64,000 bases of DNA. Source: Falsiroseomonas bella (GTDB taxonomy: Bacteria; Pseudomonadota; Alphaproteobacteria; Acetobacterales; Acetobacteraceae). Location of the stretch: assembly GCF_003173615.1 (NCBI RefSeq), contig NZ_QGNA01000001.1, positions 496,001 to 560,000 of the forward strand. The letters are read 5' to 3'. Below, in pieces: positions 8,776 through 17,120 of the stretch (within the stretch, counting starts at the first letter, position 1; each line of letters starts with the position of its first letter). The notes under the pieces are model-generated. The model made no database searches. It was not told where the DNA came from and saw nothing but the letters and a program-made list of their open reading frames with translations. The position numbers and the translations under genes were made by a program.

Positions 8776-9948
8776 ATGCCGATCCTCAACCGCATCGCAG
8801 AGTTCCAGCCGGAGATGACCGGCTGGCGGCAGGACTTCCACCAGCATCCGGAACTGCGGTTCGAGGAGCACCGCACCGCGGCGCAAGTGGCCAAGCTGCT
8901 GCGGTCCTGGGGAATCGAGACGCACACCAACATCGCCACCACCGGCGTGGTCGGCGTGCTGCGCGCCGGCGGCGGCACGCGCTCCATCGGGCTGCGCGCC
9001 GACATGGACGCGCTGCCGATGCCGGAGGAGACGGGCCTGCCCTATGCTTCCGTGACGCCCGGCAAGATGCATGCCTGCGGCCATGACGGGCACACCGCCA
9101 TGCTGCTCGGCGCGGCGAAATACCTGGCCGAGACGAAGAACTTCGACGGCACCGTGGTCTTCATCTTCCAGCCCGCCGAGGAAGGCGGCGCGGGCGCGAA
9201 GGTGATGATGGAGGAAGGGTTGTTCAGCCGTTTCCCCTGCGACGCGGTCTATGGGATGCACAACGACCCGACCCTGCCCTTCGGCCAGGCGGACATCCGC
9301 GACGACGTGATGATGGCCGCGGCGGATGGCTTCACCATCACCGTCCAGGGCGCCGGCGGCCATGCCGCGCGGCCACATGCGGGCGTGGACCCGATCATCG
9401 TCGGCGCGCAGATGGTGACCGCGCTGCAGAGCATCGTGTCGCGCCGGGTGGACCCGCTGGAGAGCGCGGTGGTCAGCATCACCCAGTTCCATGCCGGCAC
9501 GGCGCAGAACGTGATCGCCGACACGGCGATGCTGAACGGCACGGTGCGCACCCTCTCGCCCGCCGTGCGCGACCTGGTGGAGGTGACGATGCGGCGCGTG
9601 GTGGAGGCGACGGCCGCCGCGCACGACGCCACCGTGCGCCTGGAATACAGCCGCGGGTATCCGCCCACCATCAACCACGCCGACCAGGCGCGCCGCGCCG
9701 CGCGCGCGGCGGAGACGGTGCTGGGCGGCGGGCGCATCCATCGGGACAAGCCGCCGGTGATGGGCGCCGAGGACTTCGCCTATTTCCTCGAGGACCGGCC
9801 GGGCGCCTACATCAAGCTGGGCCAGGCGCAGGGCAGCAAGGGCGCGCGCCCGGTGCACACCACGCTCTACGACTTCAACGACGAGCTGCTGCCGGTCGGC
9901 GCCAGCTTCTTCGCGACGCTGGTCGAGCAGGAACTGCCGCGGCCCTGA
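8776..9948 (+). CDS. M20 family metallo-amidohydrolase (hippurate hydrolase-like)
   Basis: A 390-residue M20D-type amidohydrolase. Metal ligands are visible in HACGHDGH (C101, H103) and in the QPAEEGG block (E135-E136), where the first Glu is the general base, and there is a further His in GMHNDP. GAGGHAARPHAGVDPI marks the lid/dimerisation domain, and MGAEDFAYF near the C-terminus is the other conserved motif. Such enzymes remove acyl groups from N-acyl amino acids, for example hippurate or indole-acetyl conjugates. The protein has no signal peptide and should be cytoplasmic. Start ATG 8776 begins MPILNRIAEFQPEMTGWRQD, as in relatives. It is probably co-transcribed with the P460/DUF1028 pair. 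Confidence 0.92.
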   Translation: MPILNRIAEFQPEMTGWRQDFHQHPELRFEEHRTAAQVAKLLRSWGIETHTNIATTGVVGVLRAGGGTRSIGLRADMDALPMPEETGLPYASVTPGKMHACGHDGHTAMLLGAAKYLAETKNFDGTVVFIFQPAEEGGAGAKVMMEEGLFSRFPCDAVYGMHNDPTLPFGQADIRDDVMMAAADGFTITVQGAGGHAARPHAGVDPIIVGAQMVTALQSIVSRRVDPLESAVVSITQFHAGTAQNVIADTAMLNGTVRTLSPAVRDLVEVTMRRVVEATAAAHDATVRLEYSRGYPPTINHADQARRAARAAETVLGGGRIHRDKPPVMGAEDFAYFLEDRPGAYIKLGQAQGSKGARPVHTTLYDFNDELLPVGASFFATLVEQELPRP

Positions 9949-9962
9949 CGCCGCCTCCGGGC

Positions 9963-11696
9963 TCACCCCGCGAGCTGGCGACGGCGCAGCGCGTCCACGG
10001 TCTGCTGCGCCGCCGCCGGCGGCACACCGAGATGCTGCATGGCGTAGTCCGCCATGCCGAGCGCCACTTCGCGCTCGCCCATCATCACGAGGCCAACGCC
10101 CTCCTCCGCCTCCATCAGCACCGCCTCCTCGTCGCTGTGGGTGCGGATGACGACGTGGATCGCGGGGTTCGCGGCGCGCGCGAGCGCCAGCACGGCGCGG
10201 GCCTCCACCGCGCCCGGCAGCGCAACCACCAGCAGCCGCGCCCGGTCCAGCGCCGCCGCCTCCAGCACCTCGGGCCGCGTGGCGTCGCCCCAGATCGCGG
10301 CCGTGCCCGCGGCGACGAGGCGCTCGGCGGCGGCGCGGTTCTCCTCCACGGCGACCACGGGCAGGCCGTGCCGGCGCAGCGCGCCGATCACCATCGCGCC
10401 GACGCGCCCGCTGCCGACCACCACCGCATGGCCGGTGGCCGGCGCATCCCCGGCCGAGAGGATGCGACGCGGCCGCCGCTCGCCCCGCCAGAGCGCCAGC
10501 CGCGCGGAGCGTTCCAGACGGGGCGCCGCGGCCTCGGCCGCGCGCAGCAGCAGCGGCGTGAGCAGGATGGTCGCGACGGCCGCCACCAGCACCGGGCCGC
10601 GCACCGTGTCAGGCAGGATCTGCTGCCGCACCGCGACCTCGGTCAGCAGGAAGGAGAACTCGCCGATCTGGCCGAGCGAGCCGGCGACGATCGCCGCGGT
10701 GCGCGGATGCACGCGCAGCAGCAGCAGCAGTGCGAAGGTGCCGCCCGCGATCGCCAGCAGCACCACCAGCACCGCGGCGGCGCCGGCCAGCGGCTGGGCC
10801 ATGACGGCGGCGGGATCCAGCAGCATGCCGACCGAGACGAAGAAGATGGCGGCGAAGATGCGCTGCATCGGCATCGCCTCGGCCGCCGCCTGGTGGCCCA
10901 GGTCGCTCTCGCCCAGCACGACGCCGGCGAAGAAGGCGCCGAGCGCGAAGGAGACGCCGAACAGCGTCGAAGCCAGGAAGGCGACGCCGAGCGCCATGGC
11001 CAGCACCGCCAGCGTGAACAACTCCCGCGAGCCACCGCGCGCCACACGCACCAGCAGCCAGGGCAGGGCACGGCGGCCGAACAGCCACATCACGCCGATG
11101 AAGGCAACGAGGGAGAGCGCGGCCTTGCCGAGCTCGTAGAGCAGCGCGCCCTCGCCGCCTGCCTGCGTGGCCCCCGCCGTGGCGGGCAGCATCACCAGGG
11201 CGAACACCACGACCAGGTCCTGCATCACCAGCCAGCCCAGCGCGATCCGCCCGGCCTCGCTGCCGAGGCGGCCCCGTTCCTCCAGCGCGCGCGTCGCGAC
11301 GGCGGTGGAGGAGATCGCCAGCGCCATCCCGAAGGCGAGCGCCGCGCCGAAGGCCAGCCCCAGCGCCACCGCGCCGACGACGGCACCGAGCGCCGTGGCC
11401 AGCGCGATCTGCCCCAGCGCGCCCGGCACCGCGACGCGCCGCACCGCCAGCAGGTCGGCAGGCCGGAAATGCAGCCCGACCGAGAACAGCAGCAGCGCGA
11501 CGCCGAGCTCCGCCATGGCGGAGACGAGCCCATGCTCCGCCACGAAGCCGGGCGTGTAGGGGCCGATGATGATCCCCGCCGCGATGTAGCCGAGGATCGT
11601 CGGCAGCTTCATGGCGCGGGCCGCGGCGCCGAGCAGGAAGGCGAGCAGGATGCAGGCGACGATGGTCGCCAGCATCGGGTCGGGGCCGTGGTGCAT
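9963..11696 (-). CDS. Cation:proton antiporter with RCK domain, YbaL/Kef type
   Basis: A 577-residue CPA2 transporter. About a dozen hydrophobic segments occupy residues 1-380, beginning with LATIVACILLAFLLGAAA and GYIAAGIIIGPYTPGF, the signature opening of Kef/YbaL proteins. After a linker, a TrkA-N (RCK) Rossmann domain starts near residue 420 with VVVGSGRVGAMVIGAL and continues with VVAVEENR and GDATRPEVL, giving nucleotide-controlled gating. E. coli YbaL also begins MHHAT, which supports the ATG at 11696 over 11708. It exchanges K+ or Na+ for protons across the inner membrane. It is convergent with the M20 gene and divergent from the alpha/beta hydrolase. Confidence 0.92.
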   Translation of the reverse strand: MHHGPDPMLATIVACILLAFLLGAAARAMKLPTILGYIAAGIIIGPYTPGFVAEHGLVSAMAELGVALLLFSVGLHFRPADLLAVRRVAVPGALGQIALATALGAVVGAVALGLAFGAALAFGMALAISSTAVATRALEERGRLGSEAGRIALGWLVMQDLVVVFALVMLPATAGATQAGGEGALLYELGKAALSLVAFIGVMWLFGRRALPWLLVRVARGGSRELFTLAVLAMALGVAFLASTLFGVSFALGAFFAGVVLGESDLGHQAAAEAMPMQRIFAAIFFVSVGMLLDPAAVMAQPLAGAAAVLVVLLAIAGGTFALLLLLRVHPRTAAIVAGSLGQIGEFSFLLTEVAVRQQILPDTVRGPVLVAAVATILLTPLLLRAAEAAAPRLERSARLALWRGERRPRRILSAGDAPATGHAVVVGSGRVGAMVIGALRRHGLPVVAVEENRAAAERLVAAGTAAIWGDATRPEVLEAAALDRARLLVVALPGAVEARAVLALARAANPAIHVVIRTHSDEEAVLMEAEEGVGLVMMGEREVALGMADYAMQHLGVPPAAAQQTVDALRRRQLAG

Positions 11697-11782
11697 GCGC
11701 CCGACCATAGGACGGCGCCGCCCCGTCGCGCCATCGCACCCGCCCCGTTGCCGCGGCCGGCGCGGGGCCCCAGGATCGCGCG

Positions 11783-12592
11783 ATGCGTTCGCCCGATGCG
11801 GTACAATTGCGCTTCGCCCGCGGCACCCTGCTCGCCTGGGACCCGCCGGTGCCGCGCCCCGGCGCGCCCGCCCTGCTGCTGCTGCACGGCGCGGCCTGCG
11901 GCGCCTGGGTCTGGCAGGAGGGGTTCGGCGCGCGCCTGGCAGCGGCGGGGCATGCGGTCTTTGCGCCGGAGTTCCGGCGTGGTGCGCCGGGCGCCCCGGC
12001 CGGCGTCGCGGATTTCATCGCCGATGCCCGCGCCGCGCTCGCCGCGATGCGCCGCCCCGCGGTGCTGGTGGGTCACTCGCTGGGCGGGCTCGTCGCGCAG
12101 CGCATGCTGTCCGATCCCGACGTACTGGGCTGCGCGCTGCTGGCGCCGGTGCCGCCCGAAGGCCTCGCCTGGGTGAATTGGCGGCTCGCGATGGCGGACC
12201 CGCCGCTGTGGCGCGCCGTGGCGCGCATGACGGAAACGGCGGGGCCGGCCGCCGACGCCGCGGTGCTGCGGAACGCGCTGTTCTCCACGCTGCTGCCGGA
12301 TGGCGTGGCGGCGCGCCATCTGCGCCGCATGGGCGGCGAGAGCCGCGTGGCGCTGCTGGAGGCGCAGGCGGCGCAGCCCGTCGCGCCCGCCTGGGGCCTC
12401 GGCAAGCCCTGCATCGTCTATGGCGCGCGGCGCGACCGGCTCATCCCCGTCGATGCCGTGGTGCGCACCGCCGCCTGGCATGGCTGCAGCTTCGCGCTGC
12501 TCGACGAGACAGGCCACGCCATGATGCTGGATGCGGGGCGCGAGGCCTTGGCGGACCGCCTGCTCAACTGGCTGGAGGAGAGCTTCCGATGA
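11783..12592 (+). CDS. Alpha/beta hydrolase
   Basis: A 269-residue alpha/beta-hydrolase-fold enzyme. LLLLHGAACGAWVW near 31-44 forms the oxyanion-hole loop, and GHSLGG at 97-102 is the nucleophile elbow with Ser99. A later acid is probably the Asp in GARRDRLIP, and the catalytic His lies in DETGHAMM near the C-terminus. The cap region between roughly residues 125 and 190 is short. No signal peptide is present. Its stop overlaps the next start (ATGA at 12589-12592), so it is translationally coupled to an SDR dehydrogenase; together they could hydrolyse an ester or lactone and oxidise the released alcohol. The substrate is unknown. Confidence 0.88.
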   Translation: MRSPDAVQLRFARGTLLAWDPPVPRPGAPALLLLHGAACGAWVWQEGFGARLAAAGHAVFAPEFRRGAPGAPAGVADFIADARAALAAMRRPAVLVGHSLGGLVAQRMLSDPDVLGCALLAPVPPEGLAWVNWRLAMADPPLWRAVARMTETAGPAADAAVLRNALFSTLLPDGVAARHLRRMGGESRVALLEAQAAQPVAPAWGLGKPCIVYGARRDRLIPVDAVVRTAAWHGCSFALLDETGHAMMLDAGREALADRLLNWLEESFR

Positions 12593-13308
12593 GCGCCATC
12601 GTCATCACCGGCGGCGCCGGCGGCATCGGCCGCGCGTTGGCCCGCCGCGCCGCGGAGGCCGGCTGGCGGCCCATCACGCTCGACCTGCGCAAGCCCGAGG
12701 ACATGCTGCCCAGCGAGGTTTTCGTTCCTTGCGACTTCGCCGATGCGGCCATGGCGCGCGATACCCTGGCGGAGACCGCTTCGCGTCATGCGCCGACACG
12801 GCTGGTGAACAATGTCGGCATCGTTCGCCCCGCGCCGCTCGAGGAAACCAGCATCGAGGACCTGGCCGCGGTGATGGATGTGAACCTGCGCAGCGCGGTG
12901 CTCGCCGCACAGGCGCTGCTGCCGTCGATGCAGGCGGCGGGCTTCGGCCGCATCGTCAACATCGCCAGCCGCGCCGCGCTGGGCAAGGAACTGCGCACCG
13001 CCTACGCGGCCAGCAAGGCCGGGCTGCTCGGCCTGACGCGCACCTGGGCGCTGGAACTGGCGGCACGCGGCATCACGGTGAACGCCATCGGCCCCGGCCC
13101 GATCGCGACCGAGCTGTTCCGCCGCGCCAACCCGGACAACAGCCCGCGCACGCGCGCGATCATCGAGGGCGTGCCGGTACGCCGCCTCGGCACGCCGGAG
13201 GACGTGGCGCATGCGGCGGCCTTCTTCCTCGACGACCGGGCCGGCTTCGTCACCGGCCAGACGGTCTATGTCTGCGGCGGCCTCACCGTGGGCCTCGCGC
13301 CCGCCTGA
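12589..13308 (+). CDS. Short-chain dehydrogenase/reductase (SDR)
   Basis: A 239-residue classical SDR. The cofactor loop is TGGAGGIG at residues 7-14, LVNNVG lies near 72-77, and the catalytic set is S127, Y139 and K143 (YAASK), with N99 of the fourth residue position. PGPIATELF follows, and the GFVTGQTVYVCGG block near the C-terminus is typical of FabG-like enzymes. The residues after the second strand (LDLRKPE) suggest NAD rather than NADP preference; this is inference. It is translationally coupled to the upstream alpha/beta hydrolase and convergent with the TctA gene, only 6 bp away. Confidence 0.92.
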   Translation: MSAIVITGGAGGIGRALARRAAEAGWRPITLDLRKPEDMLPSEVFVPCDFADAAMARDTLAETASRHAPTRLVNNVGIVRPAPLEETSIEDLAAVMDVNLRSAVLAAQALLPSMQAAGFGRIVNIASRAALGKELRTAYAASKAGLLGLTRTWALELAARGITVNAIGPGPIATELFRRANPDNSPRTRAIIEGVPVRRLGTPEDVAHAAAFFLDDRAGFVTGQTVYVCGGLTVGLAPA

Positions 13309-13314
13309 GGAGGC

Positions 13315-14802
13315 TCAGGCGCGCGCGGCGCGTGCCACGCGCAGCAGCCGCGAAACGACGGGCCAGAGCAGGCCCGTGGCGGTGACGGCAAACAGCGCCA
13401 GCGCGATCGGCCGGCCGAGGAAGCCGGTCACGTCGTCGCCGAAGATGATCAGGCTCTGCTTCAGAGTCTCCTCCACCATGCCGCCGAGCACCAGGCCCAT
13501 GATCAGCGGCGCGGGGGAGAAGCCGGTGCGGCGGAACAGGAAGCCGACCACGCCGGCGACCAGCATGATCACCACGTCGCCCATCGACTGGTTCGGGCCA
13601 TAGGCGCCGATGATGGACAGCACGAAGACCGCGGGCCAGAGGATCGCCGGCGGGATCAGCGAGATCCGCGCGAACAGCTTCGCCATGTAGAGGCCCATGA
13701 AGAGGTAGAACATGTTGGCCGCCAGCATGGAGGCGAAGACCGCGTAGAGCAGCGTCGGCTGCTCGTTGAACAGGTGCGGGCCCGGGCGCACGCCTTGCAC
13801 GATCAGCGCGGCCAGGATGATCGCGGTGGTCGCGCTGCCGGGGATGCCGAGCGCCAGCGTGGGCACCATGGAGCCGCCAACGGCGGCGTTGTTGGCCGCC
13901 TCCGGCCCCGCCACGCCCTCGATGCTGCCCTTGCCGAATTCATGCTTGTGCTTCGACCAGCGGCGCGTCTCGTTGTAGCCGATCAGCGCGGCGGTGGTGG
14001 CGCCGAGCGCGGGCAGCGCGCCGATGAAGGTGCCGATGCCGCTGCCGATCCAGATCGAGCGGTTGCACTTCTTGAATTCCGCCCAGCCCGGCACGCGCGC
14101 CGCGTCCAGGTGGATGATCTTCGCCTTGCCCACGCGCCGCGCGGCCTGGTCCAGCATCTCGCCCACCGCGAAGAGGCCGATCAGCACGGGCACGAAGCCG
14201 ATGCCGTCGGACAGCTCATAGGAGCCGAAGGTGAAGCGCTCCACGCCGGTCGTCAGGTCCATGCCGACGGTTGCGAGCAGCAGGCCGAACGCTGCGGCGA
14301 TCAGGTTCTTGATCGCGCTGTCGCCACCGATCGCGGCGCACATCGAAAGCCCGAACAGGGCGAGGGCGAAATACTCCGGTGGGCCGAAGCTGTAGGCCGC
14401 CCGCGCGAGCATCGGCGCGGCGAAGATCAGGACCACGACCGAGAAGATGCCGCCAATCGCGGAGGAGACGGCCGACATGCCGAGGGCGAGCCCGGCCTGG
14501 CCCTTCTCCGCCATCTTGTAGCCTTCGAGCGCGGTCGCGCTGGCCGAGGGATCGCCCGGCGCGTTGACCATGATGGCGGTGATGGAGCCGCCGAAATTCG
14601 CCGCGCAATAGATCGCGCCGAGGAAGCAGATCGCCGGGATCGGCCCCATGGCGATGGTCATCGGCAGCAGCAACGCGATGGTGGTGGAACCGCTGATCCC
14701 CGGCAGCGCGCCGACGAAGATGCCGAGCACGGTGCCGAGCAGCACCATCAGCATCACATAGGGATCGAGCAGGATCGCGAGGCCGCCGAGGAAGGCTTCC
14801 AT
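13315..14802 (-). CDS. tctA: Tripartite tricarboxylate transporter large permease, TctA family
   Basis: A 495-residue membrane protein with about twelve predicted hydrophobic segments. [19 protein letters not shown] near residues 32-50 and the related [24 protein letters not shown] near 250 are the duplicated TctA signature, and [19 protein letters not shown] is also conserved. It is the substrate-translocating subunit of a TTT transporter for di- or tricarboxylates, driven by an ion gradient. Located downstream of tctC and tctB on the same strand, it is separated from tctB by only 3 bp. The specificity is not readable from sequence, but the neighbouring CoA-transferase and hydratase genes suggest a carboxylate that is later activated with CoA. 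Confidence 0.95.
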   Translation of the reverse strand: MEAFLGGLAILLDPYVMLMVLLGTVLGIFVGALPGISGSTTIALLLPMTIAMGPIPAICFLGAIYCAANFGGSITAIMVNAPGDPSASATALEGYKMAEKGQAGLALGMSAVSSAIGGIFSVVVLIFAAPMLARAAYSFGPPEYFALALFGLSMCAAIGGDSAIKNLIAAAFGLLLATVGMDLTTGVERFTFGSYELSDGIGFVPVLIGLFAVGEMLDQAARRVGKAKIIHLDAARVPGWAEFKKCNRSIWIGSGIGTFIGALPALGATTAALIGYNETRRWSKHKHEFGKGSIEGVAGPEAANNAAVGGSMVPTLALGIPGSATTAIILAALIVQGVRPGPHLFNEQPTLLYAVFASMLAANMFYLFMGLYMAKLFARISLIPPAILWPAVFVLSIIGAYGPNQSMGDVVIMLVAGVVGFLFRRTGFSPAPLIMGLVLGGMVEETLKQSLIIFGDDVTGFLGRPIALALFAVTATGLLWPVVSRLLRVARAARA

Positions 14803-14805
14803 CTC

Positions 14806-15273
14806 TCAGTATCCGAAGGCGGCGCCGAGCCAGCCGGAAGGCAGGGTCAGCTGGAAGACGCGAACGAAGACGAGCCACAGCGCCGCCGTCAGCCCGATGG
14901 CGTTCAGCACCAGCGTGCGCAGCGGCACCTCGCCCCAGATCGTCCCGGTGAAGACCAGGAACAGCGGGATGGCGCCCCAGATGCCGGCGATCTCCATCGC
15001 CGGCAGGAACAGCAGGCAGGCGCCGAAGATGAGCCAGGCGCCGCGGTCGATCCGCGGCGCCTCCTCCTCGCTCGACGGGTTCCCCTGCTTCAGCGCCAGC
15101 AGCGCGGCAAGCCCGAACAGCAACACGCAGACCAGGCGCGGGAAGTCCACCGCGCCGAGGCCCGGCAGCCCCTCCGGCACCGCGTCGAACCAGAAGGTGC
15201 CGGCGAAGGCCGCGGCGGCCACCGCCGCCACGGCCGCCGCGATGGCGGGGTTCGGGTTGCGCGCGGCGCGCAT
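14806..15273 (-). CDS. tctB: Tripartite tricarboxylate transporter small permease, TctB family
   Basis: A 155-residue protein with four hydrophobic segments, roughly at residues 11-30, 43-60, 78-98 and 118-140, the layout of TctB. GTFWFDAVPEGLPGLGAVDF near 26-45 resembles the periplasmic loop of the family. The ATG at 15273 shares one base with the tctC stop (TGATG), implying coupling; a GTG three bases upstream is an alternative start. It assists the TctA permease. Sequence conservation in this family is low, so identification rests on topology and its position between tctC and tctA. Confidence 0.9.
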   Translation of the reverse strand: MRAARNPNPAIAAAVAAVAAAAFAGTFWFDAVPEGLPGLGAVDFPRLVCVLLFGLAALLALKQGNPSSEEEAPRIDRGAWLIFGACLLFLPAMEIAGIWGAIPLFLVFTGTIWGEVPLRTLVLNAIGLTAALWLVFVRVFQLTLPSGWLGAAFGY

Positions 15274-16259
15274 CACCCGCGCAGCAGGCCGAGGGCCTGC
15301 AGCGCCTCGCGGCCGTCCTTGTGGAACTGCTCGAGCTGTGCGCCCCAGACCTGGCGGCCCGCGACGCTGTCCGGCGCCTGGCCCGTGTTCTGCAGGTAGC
15401 TCTTGTAGATCGGGCCGGACATCGCCTCGATCAGCCCGGCTTCGAGCTTCGCCACGCGGTCCTCCGGCGTGCCCTTCAGCACGCAGAAGCCACGCAGCGT
15501 ATAGCCCGTGACATCGATGCCGAGTTCCTTCGCCGTCGGCACGTCGCGGAAGGCGTCGAGGCGCCCCTCCGCAAGGGAGATGAGCGGCCGCAGCTCGCCG
15601 GCGCGGAGCTGCGCCTCGGCCTCGCCCGGGTTCACGACGGCGGTGTCGATGTTGCCGCCGACCAGGTTGATCACGATCTCGCCGCCGCCGCGGAAGGGCA
15701 CCAGCGTCGGGCGCTGGATGCCCGCGGCGCGGCCGAAGGCGAAGATCGTCACATGATCCACGCCGCCGACATGCGTGCCGCCGAAGCGCAGCGAACGCTG
15801 CTTGCCGGCCTCCACCAGGTCCTGCGGCGTGCGGAAGGGGCTATCGCGCCGCACCAGCACCAGCTGCGGGTCGGCGGTGGCGCGCGCCACCGGGATCAGG
15901 TCGGCGAATTGCGGCAGCGACGGGTTGCGCAGCTGCGTCAGCAGATGCGTCTGCGTCACCAGGATGATGGCGTGCCCGTCGGCCGGCTTGCTGGCCAGGT
16001 ACTGCAGCGCCTGCGCGCCGCTGCCCGCCGTGCGGTTGACGACCAGGAACTCCTGTTTGAACACGCCGGGCGCCTGCACCATCATCATGCGCGCCGTGAT
16101 GTCCGTGCCGCCGCCGACGCCGGCATGCGTCACCACCTCGATCGTGCGGGAGGGGAAGGCCTCCTGCGCGCGGAGGCTACGCGGCGCCGCGAGGCCCGCG
16201 CCCAGCACCGCGCCGCCCAGCAACAGGCCGCGGCGGCGAAGATGGATCTCCTGCGTCAT
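15273..16259 (-). CDS. tctC: Tripartite tricarboxylate transporter substrate-binding protein (TctC/Bug)
   Basis: A 328-residue periplasmic binding protein. The N-terminus MTQEIHLRRRGLLLGGAVLG contains a twin-Arg-like RRR preceding a hydrophobic stretch and an ALRAQ-type cleavage site near residue 32. The mature part starts with FPSRTIEVVTHAGVGGGTDI, the Bug-family first ligand loop, and has the GGTHVGGVDH, PFRGGGEIV and LKGTPEDRVAKLE motifs. It captures the carboxylate for the TctA/TctB permease encoded downstream. The first 83 bp of this gene overlap the 3' end of the GntR gene in another frame. GGGAGA lies about 10 nt upstream of the ATG. Confidence 0.93.
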   Translation of the reverse strand: MTQEIHLRRRGLLLGGAVLGAGLAAPRSLRAQEAFPSRTIEVVTHAGVGGGTDITARMMMVQAPGVFKQEFLVVNRTAGSGAQALQYLASKPADGHAIILVTQTHLLTQLRNPSLPQFADLIPVARATADPQLVLVRRDSPFRTPQDLVEAGKQRSLRFGGTHVGGVDHVTIFAFGRAAGIQRPTLVPFRGGGEIVINLVGGNIDTAVVNPGEAEAQLRAGELRPLISLAEGRLDAFRDVPTAKELGIDVTGYTLRGFCVLKGTPEDRVAKLEAGLIEAMSGPIYKSYLQNTGQAPDSVAGRQVWGAQLEQFHKDGREALQALGLLRG

Positions 16260-17025
16260 GTCCGTTCTCTCCCTTCGATGCCGCTGGCTGCGGCGTGGTG
16301 ATGTCGGTGGCGCGGAAGCGACGCTTCCCGCCGGCGATGTGCGTCTCGCCCGCCTTCCTCGCGGCCTCGGCGTCGCCCGCCGCGATGGCGCGCAACATGG
16401 CGGCGTGCTCCGCGTTGCTCTCGCGCATGTTCTCCGCCTCGACCAGCGCGCGGCGGCGGAACAGGTGCAGCTCGTTGCCCAGCTCCTCATAGAGCCGGCG
16501 CGTGCGCGGCCCGGCGCCATGCGCCAGCAGCGCGGCGTGGAAATCGAGGTTGGTGGCGTAGTAGGCCGGCGCGTCCTCGGCCCTGCGCGCCTCGTCCATG
16601 CGCTTCACCAAGGCCCTCAGCGCGCCGAGCTGCGCCGGCGTCGCCGCCTCCGCCAGGCGCGCGCAGGCAAGGCCCGTGATGGCGGCGCGCAGGTCGTAGA
16701 TCTCGAGCGCCTCCTCGGCGCTGACCTGGCGCACATAGCTGCCCTGGTTGCGCACCGCGACGACCAGCCCGGAACGCTCCAGCCCCCGCACCGCCTCCCG
16801 CACCGGCCCGCGGGAGACACCGAGGCGGGTGGCGAGGGATTGTTCGTTCAGCCGCTCCCCCGCCGCCAGCGTGCCGGCGAGAATCATGCGCTCGAGTTCC
16901 TGGGCGACGAGGGAGGACAGGGACCGGGTGCGCACGATCTCGAGCGCACTGGGCGGCACGGCTTCCGCCGCGGCGGCCCGCAGGGCCGCGCGTCCGGCGC
17001 CGCTGCGGGTCCGGGTCTCCTCCAT
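16177..17025 (-). CDS. GntR family transcriptional regulator (FCD domain)
   Basis: A 282-residue FadR-subfamily GntR protein from ATG 17025 (ATG 17055 would give 292). The winged helix covers about residues 35-100 (ERMILAGTLAAGERLNEQSL; GVSRGPVREAVRGLE; RSGLVVAVRNQGSYV). An FCD ligand domain follows, with YDLRAAITGLACARLAE, DFHAALLAH and EHAAMLRAIAAGDAEAA carrying the conserved metal-binding Asp and His positions. The last 26 residues (rich in Pro, Arg and Gly) run into tctC and look like tail readthrough rather than domain. It probably regulates tctCBA and the divergent CoA-transferase operon in response to a carboxylate. No clear ribosome site precedes either start. Confidence 0.88.
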   Translation of the reverse strand: MEETRTRSGAGRAALRAAAAEAVPPSALEIVRTRSLSSLVAQELERMILAGTLAAGERLNEQSLATRLGVSRGPVREAVRGLERSGLVVAVRNQGSYVRQVSAEEALEIYDLRAAITGLACARLAEAATPAQLGALRALVKRMDEARRAEDAPAYYATNLDFHAALLAHGAGPRTRRLYEELGNELHLFRRRALVEAENMRESNAEHAAMLRAIAAGDAEAARKAGETHIAGGKRRFRATDITTPQPAASKGENGHDAGDPSSPPRPVAGRRGAGRGPRGAA

Positions 17026-17055
17026 GGCGCGGACACTGGCCGCCGCGACTGTCAT

Positions 17056-17065
17056 CTGTCAACAG
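17056..17065. promoter_or_regulatory. Candidate GntR/FadR-type operator overlapping a TTGACA box
   Basis: CTGTCAACAG has CTGT/ACAG arms around a 2-bp centre, resembling the TNGTNNACNA pattern of FadR-subfamily operators. It lies between the divergent GntR and CoA-transferase genes. On the minus strand it contains TTGACA, which could be a -35 element and would place the transcript start close to ATG 17025 (a leaderless message). Confidence 0.4.
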
Positions 17066-17120
17066 TTTGCGGCCGAGGCCCCCGATGCTATGCAGCACCA
17101 CCGCGAAGGAGGAACCGCCG

